This document shows positions 29,957 through 39,618 of a DNA stretch of 64,000 bases, piece by piece; the stretch's first letter is position 1, and each line of letters begins with the position of its first letter. The DNA is from Ahaetulla prasina (Eukaryota > Chordata > Lepidosauria > Squamata > Colubridae): positions 371,115,733 through 371,179,732 of the forward strand of contig NC_080539.1 in NCBI RefSeq assembly GCF_028640845.1. Direction: 5' to 3'. Under the pieces are notes generated by a model. That model was given only the letters and a program-made list of their open reading frames with translations. It was not told the DNA's origin and did no database searches. A program made the translations under genes and the position numbers.

Positions 29957-29990
29957 GACGTTTCGCTTCTCATCCAAGAAGCTTCTTCAG
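29957..29990 (-). ncRNA. Hammerhead-like motif, type I, intact core
   Basis: Minus strand: CTGAAGA, unpaired A, GCTTCT, loop TGGATG, AGAAGC, GAAACGTC. All six stem II pairs form. GAA upstream and TTC downstream can give a 3-bp stem I. ACGT is self-complementary, so stem III can form only between two molecules, as proposed for Penelope-like hammerheads. Cleavage activity is not shown. Confidence 0.72.
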
Positions 29991-30237
29991 TTCTGGGCTG
30001 GATGGCGGGGGAATGGAAGACTTTATATTCCTTGCAGACAGCTGGTCATTTGCATCCTTTGAGAGAGTCGTTGAGGCCACTTAGAGATTCATCAGTGTCT
30101 TCAGGGTCACCTGAGTAGTGCAAATAGGTGTGGAGCCTTCTTGGAATTGCTGAAAGGACCGTATTGTAGACTGCAGATAGATGATGTTGTAATCCTTCCC
30201 CTCTGTTGAGAGAGGGCTCTTCAATTTTGAAGAGTGT

Positions 30238-30515
30238 GGTGTGGTGTGGCTCAGGCTGTAAGAAGCCTGTTATTAAACACAGCTGCCTGCAATTACTGCA
30301 GGTTCAAGCCCCACCAGGCCCAAGGTTGACTCAGCCTTCCATCCTTTATAAGGTAGGTAAAATGAGGACCCAGACTGTTGGGGGCAATAAAAGTTGGCTT
30401 TGTATATAATATACAAATGGATGAAGACTATTGCTTGACACAATGTAAGCCGCCCTGAGTCTTCGGAGAAGGGTGGGATATAAATGTAAATAAATAAATA
30501 ATAAATAAATAAAAT
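30238..30515 (+). mobile_element. tRNA-derived SINE with L2-like tail
   Basis: The head GTGTGGTGTGGCTCAGGCTG is decayed, the B box GCAGGTTCAAGCCCC is clear, and the tail GAGTCTTCGGAGAAGGGTGG ends in (AATA)n. It separates the two arms of the inverted hammerhead-bearing repeats. Confidence 0.88.
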
Positions 30516-30615
30516 TTTGATATAGATGGCCTCAACGGCTCTCTGGAAAGGACGCAAATGACCTGTTGTCTGCAAGGAATATAAATCCTTCCATTTCTCC
30601 TCCAGCCAACCAGAG

Positions 30616-30649
30616 CTGAAGAAGCCTCTTGGATGAGAAGCAAAACATC
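30616..30649 (+). ncRNA. Hammerhead-like motif, type I, core mutated
   Basis: CTGAAGA, A, GCCTCT, loop TGGATG, AGAAGC, then AAAACATC. The G of GAAA is lost and CG has become CA. One stem mismatch is also present. It is predicted inactive. Confidence 0.6.
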
Positions 30650-30711
30650 TTCAAAGTAAAAGCACTTTTGGGACAATCATGACTTGGATGGCTCAGAATC
30701 TCCTTGGATAT

Positions 30712-31178
30712 TGTCCTCACTGTTGGGAAGTTTCTCTTTAGTTCTAGGTTGCTTCTCTCCTTGATTAGTTTCCATCCATTGCTTCTTCTCCTGTCTTCAG
30801 AAGCTTTGGAGAACAGCCCGACTCCCTCTTCTTTGTGGCAACCCCTGAGATATTGGAACACAGCTATCATGTCTCCCCTAGTCCTTCTTTTCATTTAACT
30901 AGACATACCCAGTTCCTGCAACTGTTCTTCATATGTTTTAGCCTCCAGTCCCCTAATCATCTTTGTTGCCCTTCTCTGCACTCTTTCTAGAGTCTCAGCA
31001 TCTTTTTTACATCGTGGCGACCAAAACTGGATGCAATATTCCAAGTGTGGCCTTACCAAGGCATTATAAAGTGGTACTAACACTTCACGTGATCTTGATT
31101 CTATCCCTCTGTTTATGCAGCCCAGAACTGTGTTGGCTTTTTTTTTTTTTTTTGGCAGCTGCTGTTGGCTCGTATTTA
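30712..31178 (-). mobile_element. CR1 LINE fragment
   Basis: The minus strand encodes [56 protein letters not shown] and ERSNLELKRNF, broken by one stop near 30895. A T-run of 16 bases near 31141 is inserted in the coding part. Confidence 0.9.
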
Positions 31179-31634
31179 AGTGAGGTTTAAGAAGCTCCGT
31201 ACAGACTTGAACTCAAGGCCACCTGTGTCCTTGAAAAGGATTTGCTTTCTCCCAACCGGCAAACGCTTCAGAAGAAACACCGCAGCAGCCGTTCCCGCCT
31301 CTGGGCTGTGGAGAGCTCGTTCGTCATTCGGCCTGGCAGTCAGCGGCTGTCTCTCAAAGGCCCCTTTCGGCTCTTTTTTATGGCCGTGGGTGTCCCTTTC
31401 GGCAGCCAACGTTTGAATGCCACCCAGGCGAGAGCAAGCGAGGAGAAACCCTCCGATGGGGGCCTTTGTAAGTCAGGGCTAGTGGGAGACCCTCCAGCTG
31501 CTCCCTGGGATGGCTGGCGGTGCTGAAGGGAGCCACAGTAGAAAAACTTTACGTGGGAGGGAGAAAGAGGAAAGGACCACAGCAGACCAACCTTATATTG
31601 GTTACAATTCCCACTACTCACAACTACACTACTA
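31179..31634. other. Unique sequence, no gene found
   Basis: GC-moderate DNA without a recognised repeat. Two overlapping open frames of about 80-90 codons exist on the plus strand but show no domain or compositional support. Confidence 0.4.
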
Positions 31635-32425
31635 CTTGTCCTCCTCCTCCTCCTCTTTCCCTCCCCTTTCCCTTTTTCCTCCCTCTCTCCTTCTCTTTCT
31701 TTTCTTCCTGTTCTTCTTCCTTCTCCTCCTCCTTTCCTTCCTTTCCTTTTTTTCCTTCCTCTCTCCTTCCCCTCTTCTTTCCCTTCCCTTCCTTTCCCTT
31801 TTTTGTATCCCTCTCCTTCTCCTTTTTCTCTTCCTCCTCCTCTTCCTCCTTCTCCCTCCCCCTCCACTTCCTCCTTCTTCTTCCTCTTTCTCCGCCTCGT
31901 CTTCCTCCTTCTCCTTTTCCTCCTCTTCTTCCTCTGCCTCCTCCTCCTCTTCCTCTTCCTCCTCTTCCTCCTGCTCCTCTTCTTCCTCTTCTTCCTCTTC
32001 CTCCTACTCCTCCATCCTCTTCCTCTTCTCCACCTCCTCCTCCTCTTCATCCTCTTCCTCCTTCTCCACCTCCTCATCTTCCTCTTCCTCCTTCTCCGCG
32101 TCCTCCTCCGCTTTCCTTCCTCCTCCTCTTCCTCCATCTCTTCCTCCTTCTCCTTTTCCTCCTCTTTCTCCTTCTCCTCCTCGTCTTCCTCTTCCTCCTT
32201 CTCCACCTCTTCCGCTTTCCCTCTTCCTCCTCCTCTTCCTCCTTCTCCTTTTCCTCCTCTTTCTCCATCTCCACCTCCTCATCTTCCTCTTCCTCCTTCT
32301 CCACCTCCTCGTCTTCCTCTTCCTCCTTCTCCACCTCCTCATCTTCCTCTTCCTCCTTCTCCGCCTCTTCATCCTCTTCCTCCTTCTCCACCCTCTTCCT
32401 CCTTCTCCACTCCTAATTCGCTTTC

Positions 32426-32465
<40 letters not shown>

Positions 32466-32535
32466 CATCTCTTCCTCTTCTTCCTCTTCTTCCTCTTCTT
32501 CACCTCCTCTTCCTCCTTCCCCTTTTTCCTGATTT
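31635..32535. repeat. 900-bp polypyrimidine (CCT)n/(CTT)n tract
   Basis: Almost every base of the plus strand is C or T, mainly CCTCTT and CCTTCTCC units with sub-blocks repeated at 60-70 base steps (for example TCCACCTCCTCATCTTCC at three places). Long Ser/Pro/Leu and Lys/Glu/Arg frames on the two strands are products of this composition. Confidence 0.97.
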
Positions 32536-33430
32536 CCTTTCCTACCTTCCCACCCAACCTCACCAATTACATCCTGCCAAGAACAAGAGACCAGCTGCCT
32601 GCCCTCTGTTTGCCCCTGCTGGACCTGAAACCACAAGAGGATGGAAAACCACAGAGCCTTGAAAAATGGGGGCTCTTATTCTGCCTCCCCTCCAGGTGGT
32701 CTGACAATAGTTTTCAGGGACTCTGTGAATCAGGAAGGAGAGGAAAAAGTTGCAGTTATTTTCACTGACCTCTAACTGAAATTTAACTTTTCGTGCAATA
32801 ATGCGTGTAGGCAAAACAAAGTAATTTATGGCCTTTAGATTCCAAAAAAAAAGTTTTCTTCACTTCAATAAACCTCACTGCCTAAAATTATTATACCCTT
32901 AAAAAAGAGTACTGTCCTTTTATTGATTTAACGGATTAATAAAGAAGCACATAGATTATGATATTTCATTGTGGTTATTTTTTAAAAAATATTTTGGATA
33001 ACCATATTTCAGCCTCATTGCCTCCTTTTGCAGCACACAATCTATATCCACTGTATATATTTTATTTTATGCCTCGAAATGCATTTTAAATTTAAACGCT
33101 GGCAGGGCTTTTGTGGAAATGATTAGCTCTGTCCCGCGATAGATAGAAAGGAAGCGTTAGAAAGACACTGGGGACTAACCCACCTTGATTTTCTTTCAGA
33201 TCAGATGGGACAGAAAGGAAGTCGGAGACGCTTTCAAAATTCTGTTATTATAAAATAATAATGTTCTATTCCCTCAAACTCCTGTCCTGCCTTTTCTTTG
33301 GTTTGGCCGACTTTGAAGAGCTGATGTCCGATCTCCACCCCCACCCTCACCTGCCCCCAAAAAATTGGTATAATATCGTTTGGATTATTCTCAGAGTATT
33401 GTGTCTAATTATATTTGCACTTTAGGCTTG
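32536..33430. other. Unique AT-rich sequence, candidate conserved non-coding DNA
   Basis: About 900 bases with no recognised mobile element. It contains AT-rich stretches with TTTATTGATTTAACGGATTA and ATTTTAAATTTAAACGCTGG. No coding frame exceeds about 80 codons. It is one of the longest repeat-free stretches here, so host regulatory sequence is possible but unproven. Confidence 0.35.
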
Positions 33431-33439
33431 AACGGTGGG

Positions 33440-34330
33440 GCCTTTGGGGCTTTCTGCACTTGGTTGTTTTCTTGTAAACGTTTCGTTACCCAGCTAGGTA
33501 ACATCATCAATGCCAGAAGGAAGTGGGATCTGTGGAAAGGAGGAGGAGGGGAGAGGGGGAGGAGGGGAGGAGGAGGGGGGAGAGGACTATGGAGTCCTTG
33601 ATGCTTTGTGAACTTGGTTGTTTTCTTGTAAACGTTTCGTTACCCAGATAGGTAACATCATCAATGCCAGAAGGGAGTGGGATTTGTGGAAAGGAGGGAG
33701 GGGAGGAAGAGATGGAGGAGGGAGAGGGAGAAGGAGAAGGGGAGGAGGAGGGAGAGAACTATGGAGTCCTCGATGCTTTCTGAACTTGGTTGTTTTCTTG
33801 TAGGCGTTTTGTTACCCAACTAGGTAACATCATCAATGCCAGAAGGAAGTAGGATATGTGGAGTGATTATGTTGGGGGAGGAGGAGGAGGAGGAGGGGAG
33901 GACTGTGGGGTACTTGATGGTCTCTGAACTTGGTGCAGATGTTTCATGACCCAAATGGTAACATCATCAATGCTAGGAGGAAGTGGGGTTTGTGGCATGG
34001 AGGAGGAGGAGGAGGTGGAGGAGGAGGAGGAGGAGGAGGAGGAGGAGGAGGAGGAGGAGGAGGAGGAGGAGGAGGAGGAGAACGACAACCTGGTATGCTC
34101 TGGGCAGACATTTTTGTACCCAACTAGGTAATATCATCAGTGCTCTAAGGGATGTTCTCTGCTTATATATTTCCCCTGTCAGTTTTGCTGGGGGTTCTCG
34201 GCAGATCCTCGGTTGGGCTGTTCTTTATCATTTGATCAAACTCCCATGCGCCCTTGCAGCACTGATGATGTTGCCTAGTAAGGTCCATGAAACGTTTGTA
34301 AGAAAACAACCAAGCTCAGGGAGCCCCAAG
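33440..34330 (-). repeat. Tandem array of type II hammerhead-like units with (AGG)n spacers
   Basis: Five units face minus (cores near 33477-33511, 33631-33664, 33801-33835, 33938-33972 and 34107-34140) and one faces plus (34262-34297). Each minus unit carries TTGGTTGTTTTCTTG, GTAACATCATCAATGCC and AGAAGG(A/G)AGTGGG, then a purine-rich AGG/GGAGA tract. The last AGG block (33999-34080) is nearly pure. The plus unit at the end makes the array close as an inverted repeat. Confidence 0.85.
33477..33511 (-). ncRNA. Hammerhead-like motif, type II, full stem II
   Basis: Minus strand: TTGATGA (first core C replaced by T), unpaired T, GTTACC, loop TAGCTG, GGTAAC, GAAACGTTT. All six stem pairs form. 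This gives the ancestral stem of the family, which is imperfect (GGTCAT) in most other copies. Confidence 0.6.
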
Positions 34331-34739
34331 GACCCCAATTTATTTTCCAATAGTGAGAGACCTTCTTCTGGGTGGAAACCAGACCATTATGGGATAAGAG
34401 GAAAGAAACAGCCTCTCTTGATTCTCCACATTATGCTTTTCTTGATGTCGCCCGGGAATGGCAAGTACTGTTTTCGTAGCTGTATCCATTGTCGAAGCGT
34501 CTGCAGCGATGACAGCCCTTGATTCGTAATTTATTCTTCTATCGCCCTCGTCTCCTTTTAATAGAAGGCTATAAATACAAAAATAAGGTGGGGAAACAGC
34601 AGGCATATGTCTGCTTCCTGTCATGGGACGTGGGAATGTCCTTGATAGAGCAGCCGAAGAGATGCTGCCTTAGGGAATGATCAGGTAAGAGGGAGAACAG
34701 CCCACAGGTGCCTAGTGGGTAGAGCAAGAGGCTCCGAAG
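34331..34739. other. Unique sequence, no gene found
   Basis: Low-copy DNA without a recognised element or coding frame. A short AT-rich GGCTATAAATACAAAAATAA is near 34567. Confidence 0.4.
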
Positions 34740-34915
34740 GCCAGGTCAATGGCGGAAGCCAGATTCACTTAATGACCAAGTGATTCCCCTTTAACAGCTG
34801 CTGTGATTCACTTAACAACTGTGGCAAGAGAGGTCGTGAAATGAGACAAAAGGCACTTAACAACTGTCTTGCTTCGCGATGGACGTTTTGGGGTTAGTTG
34901 TGGTCGTAACTTTTC
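34740..34915 (-). mobile_element. Element A fragment
   Basis: On the minus strand GTTGTTAAGTGCCTTTTGTC, TTCACGACCTCTCTTGCC and GAATCTGGCTTCCGCC are element A segments; both ends are lost. Confidence 0.75.
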
Positions 34916-34978
34916 CTGCAAGAGAGAACGCATTATTCCAGTCGGGGTCAAATTAATGCTTCTTTTCCTTTCCAACAA

Positions 34979-34980
34979 TC

Positions 34981-35040
<60 letters not shown>

Positions 35041-35189
35041 GGATGGATGGATGGATGGATGGATGGATGGATGGATGGATGGATGGATGGATGGATAGAT
35101 AGATAGATAGATAGATAGATGGATGGATGGATGGATGGATGGATGGATGGATGGATGGATGGATGGATGGATGGATGGATGGATGGATG

Positions 35190-35263
<74 letters not shown>

Positions 35264-35314
35264 CAGAAAGACAGACATATAGATGATAGATAGATAGTTA
35301 GATAGATAGATGAC

Positions 35315-35367
<53 letters not shown>

Positions 35368-35550
35368 TGATTGACAGATAGATAGATGGATGGATGGATG
35401 GATGGACGGACGGACGGATGGACGGACGGATGGCCAGACAGACAGACAGATAGATAGATAGACAGATAGATAGATAGAAATGATAGATAGAGAGATAGAC
35501 AGAAAGACAGACAGATAGATGATAGATAGATAGTTAGATAGATAGATGAC

Positions 35551-35622
<72 letters not shown>

Positions 35623-35683
35623 GGATGGATGGATGGATGGATGGATGGATGGATGGATGGATGGATGGATGGATGGATGGATG

Positions 35684-35750
<67 letters not shown>

Positions 35751-35870
35751 GATAGATAAATAGATAGATAGATGGCTAGATAGATGGATGGATAGATAGA
35801 TGATAGATAGATAGATAAATAGATAGATAGATGATAGATAGAGAGGTGATAGACAGACAGACAGATAGAT

Positions 35871-35912
<42 letters not shown>

Positions 35913-35989
35913 GATGAGAGAGAGAGAGAGAGATGAGAGAGATGAGAGAGATAAATAAAGAGAGAGAGAGAGAGGATAGACAGACAGAT

Positions 35990-36062
<73 letters not shown>

Positions 36063-36131
36063 GTAGGTAGGTAGGTAGGTAGGTAGGTAGGTAGGTAGGT
36101 AGGTAGGTAGATAGATGGTAGATAGAGATAA

Positions 36132-36168
<37 letters not shown>

Positions 36169-36169
36169 T

Positions 36170-36238
<69 letters not shown>

Positions 36239-36330
36239 GTAGGTAGGTAGATAAATAGATGATAGATAGATAGATAGGTAGATGATAGATGGATGGATGG
36301 ATGGACGGACAGACAGACAGACAGACAGAT

Positions 36331-36391
<61 letters not shown>

Positions 36392-36470
36392 TTAGATGGA
36401 TGGATGGATGGATGGATGAGAGAGAAAGAGATAAAGAGAGACAAAAGAGACAGACAGACAGATCAATCTC
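34979..36470. repeat. GATA/GGAT/GACA tetranucleotide array (Bkm-like), 1.5 kb
   Basis: Blocks of pure GATA alternate with GATG (GGAT) blocks, GACA and GACG runs, GTAG runs (36061-36107) and short GAGA stretches. Higher-order order recurs: GATA, then GATG, then GATA, then GACA. The minus strand gives long Ser/Ile/Tyr/Leu frames that are artefacts. Banded krait minor satellite (Bkm) is GATA/GACA-rich and enriched on snake W chromosomes. Confidence 0.97.
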
Positions 36471-36816
36471 CAATTCTCCTGCACAGAAGAGATTATAAGG
36501 ATCTTCCTATGTCTCAATAGAGCTTTTCTTCTGCTTTCTGGGGTTGCTTGGTGATCTCTGATCCTGATTCCTTTTCAGGCCCTTCTGTTAGATTTCTCCA
36601 AACTCTGGCTCACCGCCCAGCCAAGTAGATTGTTCCTTTGAAAACCAAGGCAGCCTCATGACAATAAGTCTCATAAATTAACTATACCGAGTCTCTTAAA
36701 AAAAAAATTGATTTCCTTGCATAACCCCAGAGAGACCTTCAGCATACCAACCGCATCATTTCTGGGGTGAGCCACATCATGCAGAGCGAAGAAAAGGAAG
36801 GAGAGATGGAAATGGA
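36471..36816. other. Unique sequence, nothing recognised
   Basis: About 345 bases between the GATA array and an element A, with no repeat or coding support. Confidence 0.4.
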
Positions 36817-37213
36817 CAGTTAGTCCCCCCACTTACGACCATTCGTTTAGGGACCGTTCGACGTTACAACGCCACTGAAAAAAGTGACATGACCATTTTC
36901 CACACTTACGACCCTTGCTCTATTCCCCAGGGTTCACGCGATCAAAATTTGGACGCTTGGAAACTGGCATGTACTTGCGACGGTTGCAATGTCGTGGGGG
37001 CAGGTGGCTCCTCTTTGCGACCTTCTGAGAAGCAACGTAAATTTGGAAGCCGGGTTCGCTTAACAACCGTGCTACAAGCTTCACAACGGCAGAAATTCTC
37101 TCAACCACGGTGGCAAGGGAGGTCGTAAAACGGGGCAAAACTCACTTAACAAACGTCTTGCTTAGCCACAGAAGGTTTGGCCTCAATTATGGTCTTAAGT
37201 CGAGGAATACCTG
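36817..37213 (-). mobile_element. Element A, complete
   Basis: The termini CAGTTAGTCCCCCCACTTAC and CTTAAGTCGAGGAATACCTG enclose all family segments on the minus strand, including GTTAAGTGAGTTTTGCCCCG. No clear target duplication is seen, leaving the transposon superfamily open. Confidence 0.85.
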
Positions 37214-37258
37214 ACTTAAGAAGAAAATCTCCAAATTCAGGATTTTATGAGTCTGTGA

Positions 37259-37379
37259 CAGGGGTCTGCAAACTTGGCTCTTTTAAGACTTGTGGACTTC
37301 AACTCCCAGAGTTCCTCAGCCAGCAAAGATGGGAGTTGAAGTCCACAAGTCTTAAAAGAGCCAAGTTTGCAGACCCCTG
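37259..37379. mobile_element. Palindromic hAT MITE (121 bp)
   Basis: The ends CAGGGGTCTGCAAACTTGG and CCAAGTTTGCAGACCCCTG are perfect inverted repeats. The flanks GTCTGTGA and GTCTATGT match at six of eight bases. The same family is seen at 22132, 55036 and 55779. Confidence 0.9.
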
Positions 37380-37488
37380 GTCTATGTGGATTTGATCCGC
37401 CCCTGGATTTGATCCGCCCCACTGTGCCGTCCTGGAAAACGCCAAGGGGACAGCCCATGTCACTTTGGCCAGGTCTACCCAATGCGAA

Positions 37489-37851
37489 AGGGACGCGGTG
37501 GCTCAGGGGCTAGGACGTTGAGCTTGTCGATCGAAAGGTCGGCAGCTCAGCGGTTCGAATCCCTAGTGCTGCCGTGAAACGGGGTGAGCTCCCGTGACTT
37601 GTCCCAGCTTCTGCCAACCTAGCAGTTTCGAAAGCAGGTAAAAAATGCAAGTAGAAAAAATAGGGACCACCTTTGGTGGGAAGGTAACAGCGTTCCGTGC
37701 GCCTGGCATTGAGTCATGCCGGCCACATGACCCACAGAGACATCTTCGGACAGCGCTGGCTCTTCGGCTTTGAAACGGAGATGAGCACCGCCCCCCTAGA
37801 GTCGGCAACGACTAGCACGTATGTGCGAGGGGAACCTTTACCTTTATCTTT
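37489..37851 (+). mobile_element. Sauria SINE (363 bp), TSD ACCCAATGCGAA
   Basis: The tRNA-like head has GCGGTGGCTCAGG (A box) and GCGGTTCGAATCCC (B box). The body has GAGCTCCCGTGACTTGTCCC. The 3' end GACTAGCACGTATGTGCGAG and GGGAACCTTTACCTTTA is the Bov-B-like tail with short repeats. A 12-bp perfect target duplication flanks it (37477-37488 and 37852-37863), so it is a complete insertion. Confidence 0.95.
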
Positions 37852-37865
37852 ACCCAATGCGAAGA

Positions 37866-38012
37866 GGAAACATGCCAGCAGTTTGGGGTGTCAAGCTGGC
37901 CACACCCATCCAGTCGGCCACGCCCATCCAGTGAGCCACGCCCACCCTGGGCCCCTTTGGTCAACCACAGCCTTGACGGGGCCTCAATGAAATTGAGTTT
38001 GACATCCCTCTT
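37866..38012. mobile_element. hAT-type MITE
   Basis: TTTGGGGTGTCAAGCTGGCC at the left and AATTGAGTTTGACATCCCTC at the right are imperfect inverted repeats around CCACGCCCATCC boxes. Confidence 0.6.
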
Positions 38013-38056
38013 TTAGAGGATTGTTGAAGCACTTGGAGGTTTATCTGTGTCCTCAG

Positions 38057-38463
38057 CAGGGGTGGGCTGCAAAAATTTTAGCAAGGGGTTCTCTGCCCGG
38101 GTGCTGGTGGGCGTGGCCTAGTCGATCTCCGGCACCATGGCGCAGGGGCATTTTTGCCCTCCCTAGGCTCTGGAGGGTTTTCTTGAGCCTCCAGGAGAGC
38201 GAAAACAGCCTCCCTAGGCTGCGGAGGCCTTCTGGATGCTGGAAATGGGACCATTCCCGAATTTCCGGTAGACCCATTTTTCGCCCTCCCCGAGCCTCTG
38301 TGCGTGTCCTGCACTTACCTGCATCCATAACGGGCCACGTGGGAACTCCTGGGGTGGGAGTGACGGGGTGGGCAGGGCCAGCCAGCCGTGGGATTTGCGG
38401 GTTCTCCGAACTGCATAGAATCTTAGCCAGAGGTTCTCCCGAATTCCCAGCAGCCCATCCCTG
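38057..38463. mobile_element. hAT-type element (407 bp), TSD GTCCTCAG
   Basis: The ends CAGGGGTGGGCTGC and GCAGCCCATCCCTG are inverted repeats, with a perfect 8-bp duplication GTCCTCAG (38049-38056 and 38464-38471). The interior resembles the element at 20936 (TTTTAGCAAGGGGTTCTC, GGGCGTGGCC, GCGGAGGCCTTCTGGA). Confidence 0.95.
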
Positions 38464-38561
38464 GTCCTCAGGGTCACCTGAGCAGTGCAAATGGTTCCTG
38501 TAGTCTGACCAGCTGCCTGCAAAGAATATAAATTCTTCCATTCCCCACCATCCAGTCAGAG

Positions 38562-38595
38562 CTGAAGAAGCTTCTTGGATGAGAAGTGAAATGTC
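38562..38595 (+). ncRNA. Hammerhead-like motif, type I
   Basis: CTGAAGA, A, GCTTCT, loop TGGATG, AGAAGT, GAAATGTC. Stem II has five Watson-Crick pairs and one G-T wobble. CG of ACGTC has decayed to TG, as expected from CpG methylation. Confidence 0.65.
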
Positions 38596-38640
38596 TTCAA
38601 AAAAAACAAAACAAGAAAGTCCTGAAAAAAGCATCTTTGG

Positions 38641-39085
38641 GACAATTTCAGACAAATGGCTGTCCAATCTCTTCTTAAAAGCTTCCAGGGTTGGAGCATC
38701 TACAACTTCTGGAGGCAAGTTATTCCCACTGATTAATTGTTCTGACTGTCAGGAAATTTCTCCTTAGTTCTCGGTTGTTTCTCTCCTCGATTAGTTTCTA
38801 CCCATTGCTTCTTGTCCTGCCTTCAGGTGCTTTGGAGAATAGCTCGACTCCCTCTTCTTTGTGGCAACCCCTGAGATATTGGAAGACTGCTATCATGTCT
38901 CCCCTAGTCCTTCTTTTCATTAAACTAGACATCCCCAATTCCAGCAACCGTTCTTCATTTGTTTTAGCCTCCAGTCCCCTAATCATCTTTGTTGATCTTC
39001 TCTTCACCCTTTCTAGAGTCTCCGCTTCTTTTTTACATCGTGGCAACCAAAACCGGATGCAGGATTCCAAGGGGGGGGGTTGCTG
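38641..39085 (-). mobile_element. CR1 LINE fragment
   Basis: The minus strand covers [52 protein letters not shown] and the NKWN-LP region down to the KKRLDSHLSE segment. The 3' UTR is missing where it meets the Penelope-like repeat. Confidence 0.9.
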
Positions 39086-39360
39086 TCTGCTCGCTATTAA
39101 ACCATGCATTAAGCCCTCAGACATTTTCCTTCTATCCTCTAGTATTCTTCCTGCATCCGCAAGCCACACTGGACTCCGAATTGTGCACAAATATTCTTCG
39201 CCTTTTCTCGTAGCCTGCACACCAAATCCCATTTCTCCAGCAACCTACATTCTCCATCTGGCAATCCATCTGCAATCTTTTATTGCAGAGGAGAAGCAGA
39301 GAAAATATATAGAAGAGAATATTTGTTAGCACATGGATGACGTGAAGGGGTCCTTGGTAC
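39086..39360. other. Unique sequence, nothing recognised
   Basis: It lies between a CR1 and a SINE. The last bases (GGGGTCCTTGGTAC) already belong to the type II hammerhead repeat that continues after the SINE. Confidence 0.4.
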
Positions 39361-39618
39361 TTTTTTTTTATTATTTGCATTTATATCCCGCCCTTCTTCG
39401 AAGACTCAGGGTGGCTTACATTGTGTTAAGCAATAGTCTTCATCCATTTGTATTACATACAAAGTCAACTTTTATTGCCCCCAACAATCTGGGTCCTCAT
39501 TGTACCTAGCTTATAAAGGATGGAAGGCTGAGTCAACCTTGGGCCTGGTGGGACTTGAACTTGCAGTAATTGCAAGCAGCTGCTGTTAATAACAGACTGT
39601 TGAGCCACCAGAAGCCTT
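39361..39618 (-). mobile_element. tRNA-derived SINE with L2-like tail
   Basis: Tail TTTATATCCCGCCCTTCTTC, core and head ending GAGCCACCAGAAGCC. It is inserted in a type II hammerhead repeat: GGTAC occurs at both junctions. Confidence 0.9.

Larger units (their letters stand above)
29936..30690. repeat. Inverted pair of Penelope-like terminal repeats with a nested SINE
   Basis: The left part has a minus-strand hammerhead-like motif followed by CTGGATGGCGGGGGAATGG and CAGACAGCTGGTCATTTGC. The right part has the reverse order (ACGCAAATGACCTGTTGTCTG, then a plus-strand motif). A SINE occupies the centre. No reverse transcriptase frame is left. Confidence 0.65.
38013..38650 (+). repeat. Penelope-like terminal repeat (type I hammerhead) split by a hAT
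   Basis: GAGGTTTATCTGTGTCCTCAG on the left joins GGGTCACCTGAGCAGTGCAAATGG on the right, matching the sequence near 30090. It continues through CCACCATCCAGTCAGAGCTG to the hammerhead-like motif and AAAGTCCTGAAAAAAGCATC. No protein-coding part is retained. Confidence 0.7.

Noticed and set aside
31180..31526. Overlapping frames of 78-94 codons as a host exon
   Set aside because: No splice-site pattern, domain or codon bias distinguishes them from chance frames.
31510..32768. Open frames of 288-340 codons on both strands (Ser/Pro/Leu-rich and Lys/Glu/Arg-rich)
   Set aside because: They coincide exactly with the polypyrimidine tract; lack of stops follows from C/T-only composition. No domain or start context supports a gene.
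33477..34140. All type II units as active ribozymes
   Set aside because: Most have a core change (TTGATGA) or lost CpG in GAAACGTC; only the fold is supported, so activity is not claimed.
34979..36473. Frames of up to 391 codons made of LSIY and HPSI repeats
   Set aside because: Direct translation of GATA and GGAT microsatellite on the minus strand.
37489..37580. tRNA gene candidate from A and B boxes
   Set aside because: The boxes belong to the head of a Sauria SINE with target duplication; the sequence does not fold as a full cloverleaf with an acceptor stem. The same holds for the heads of the nine L2-tailed SINEs.
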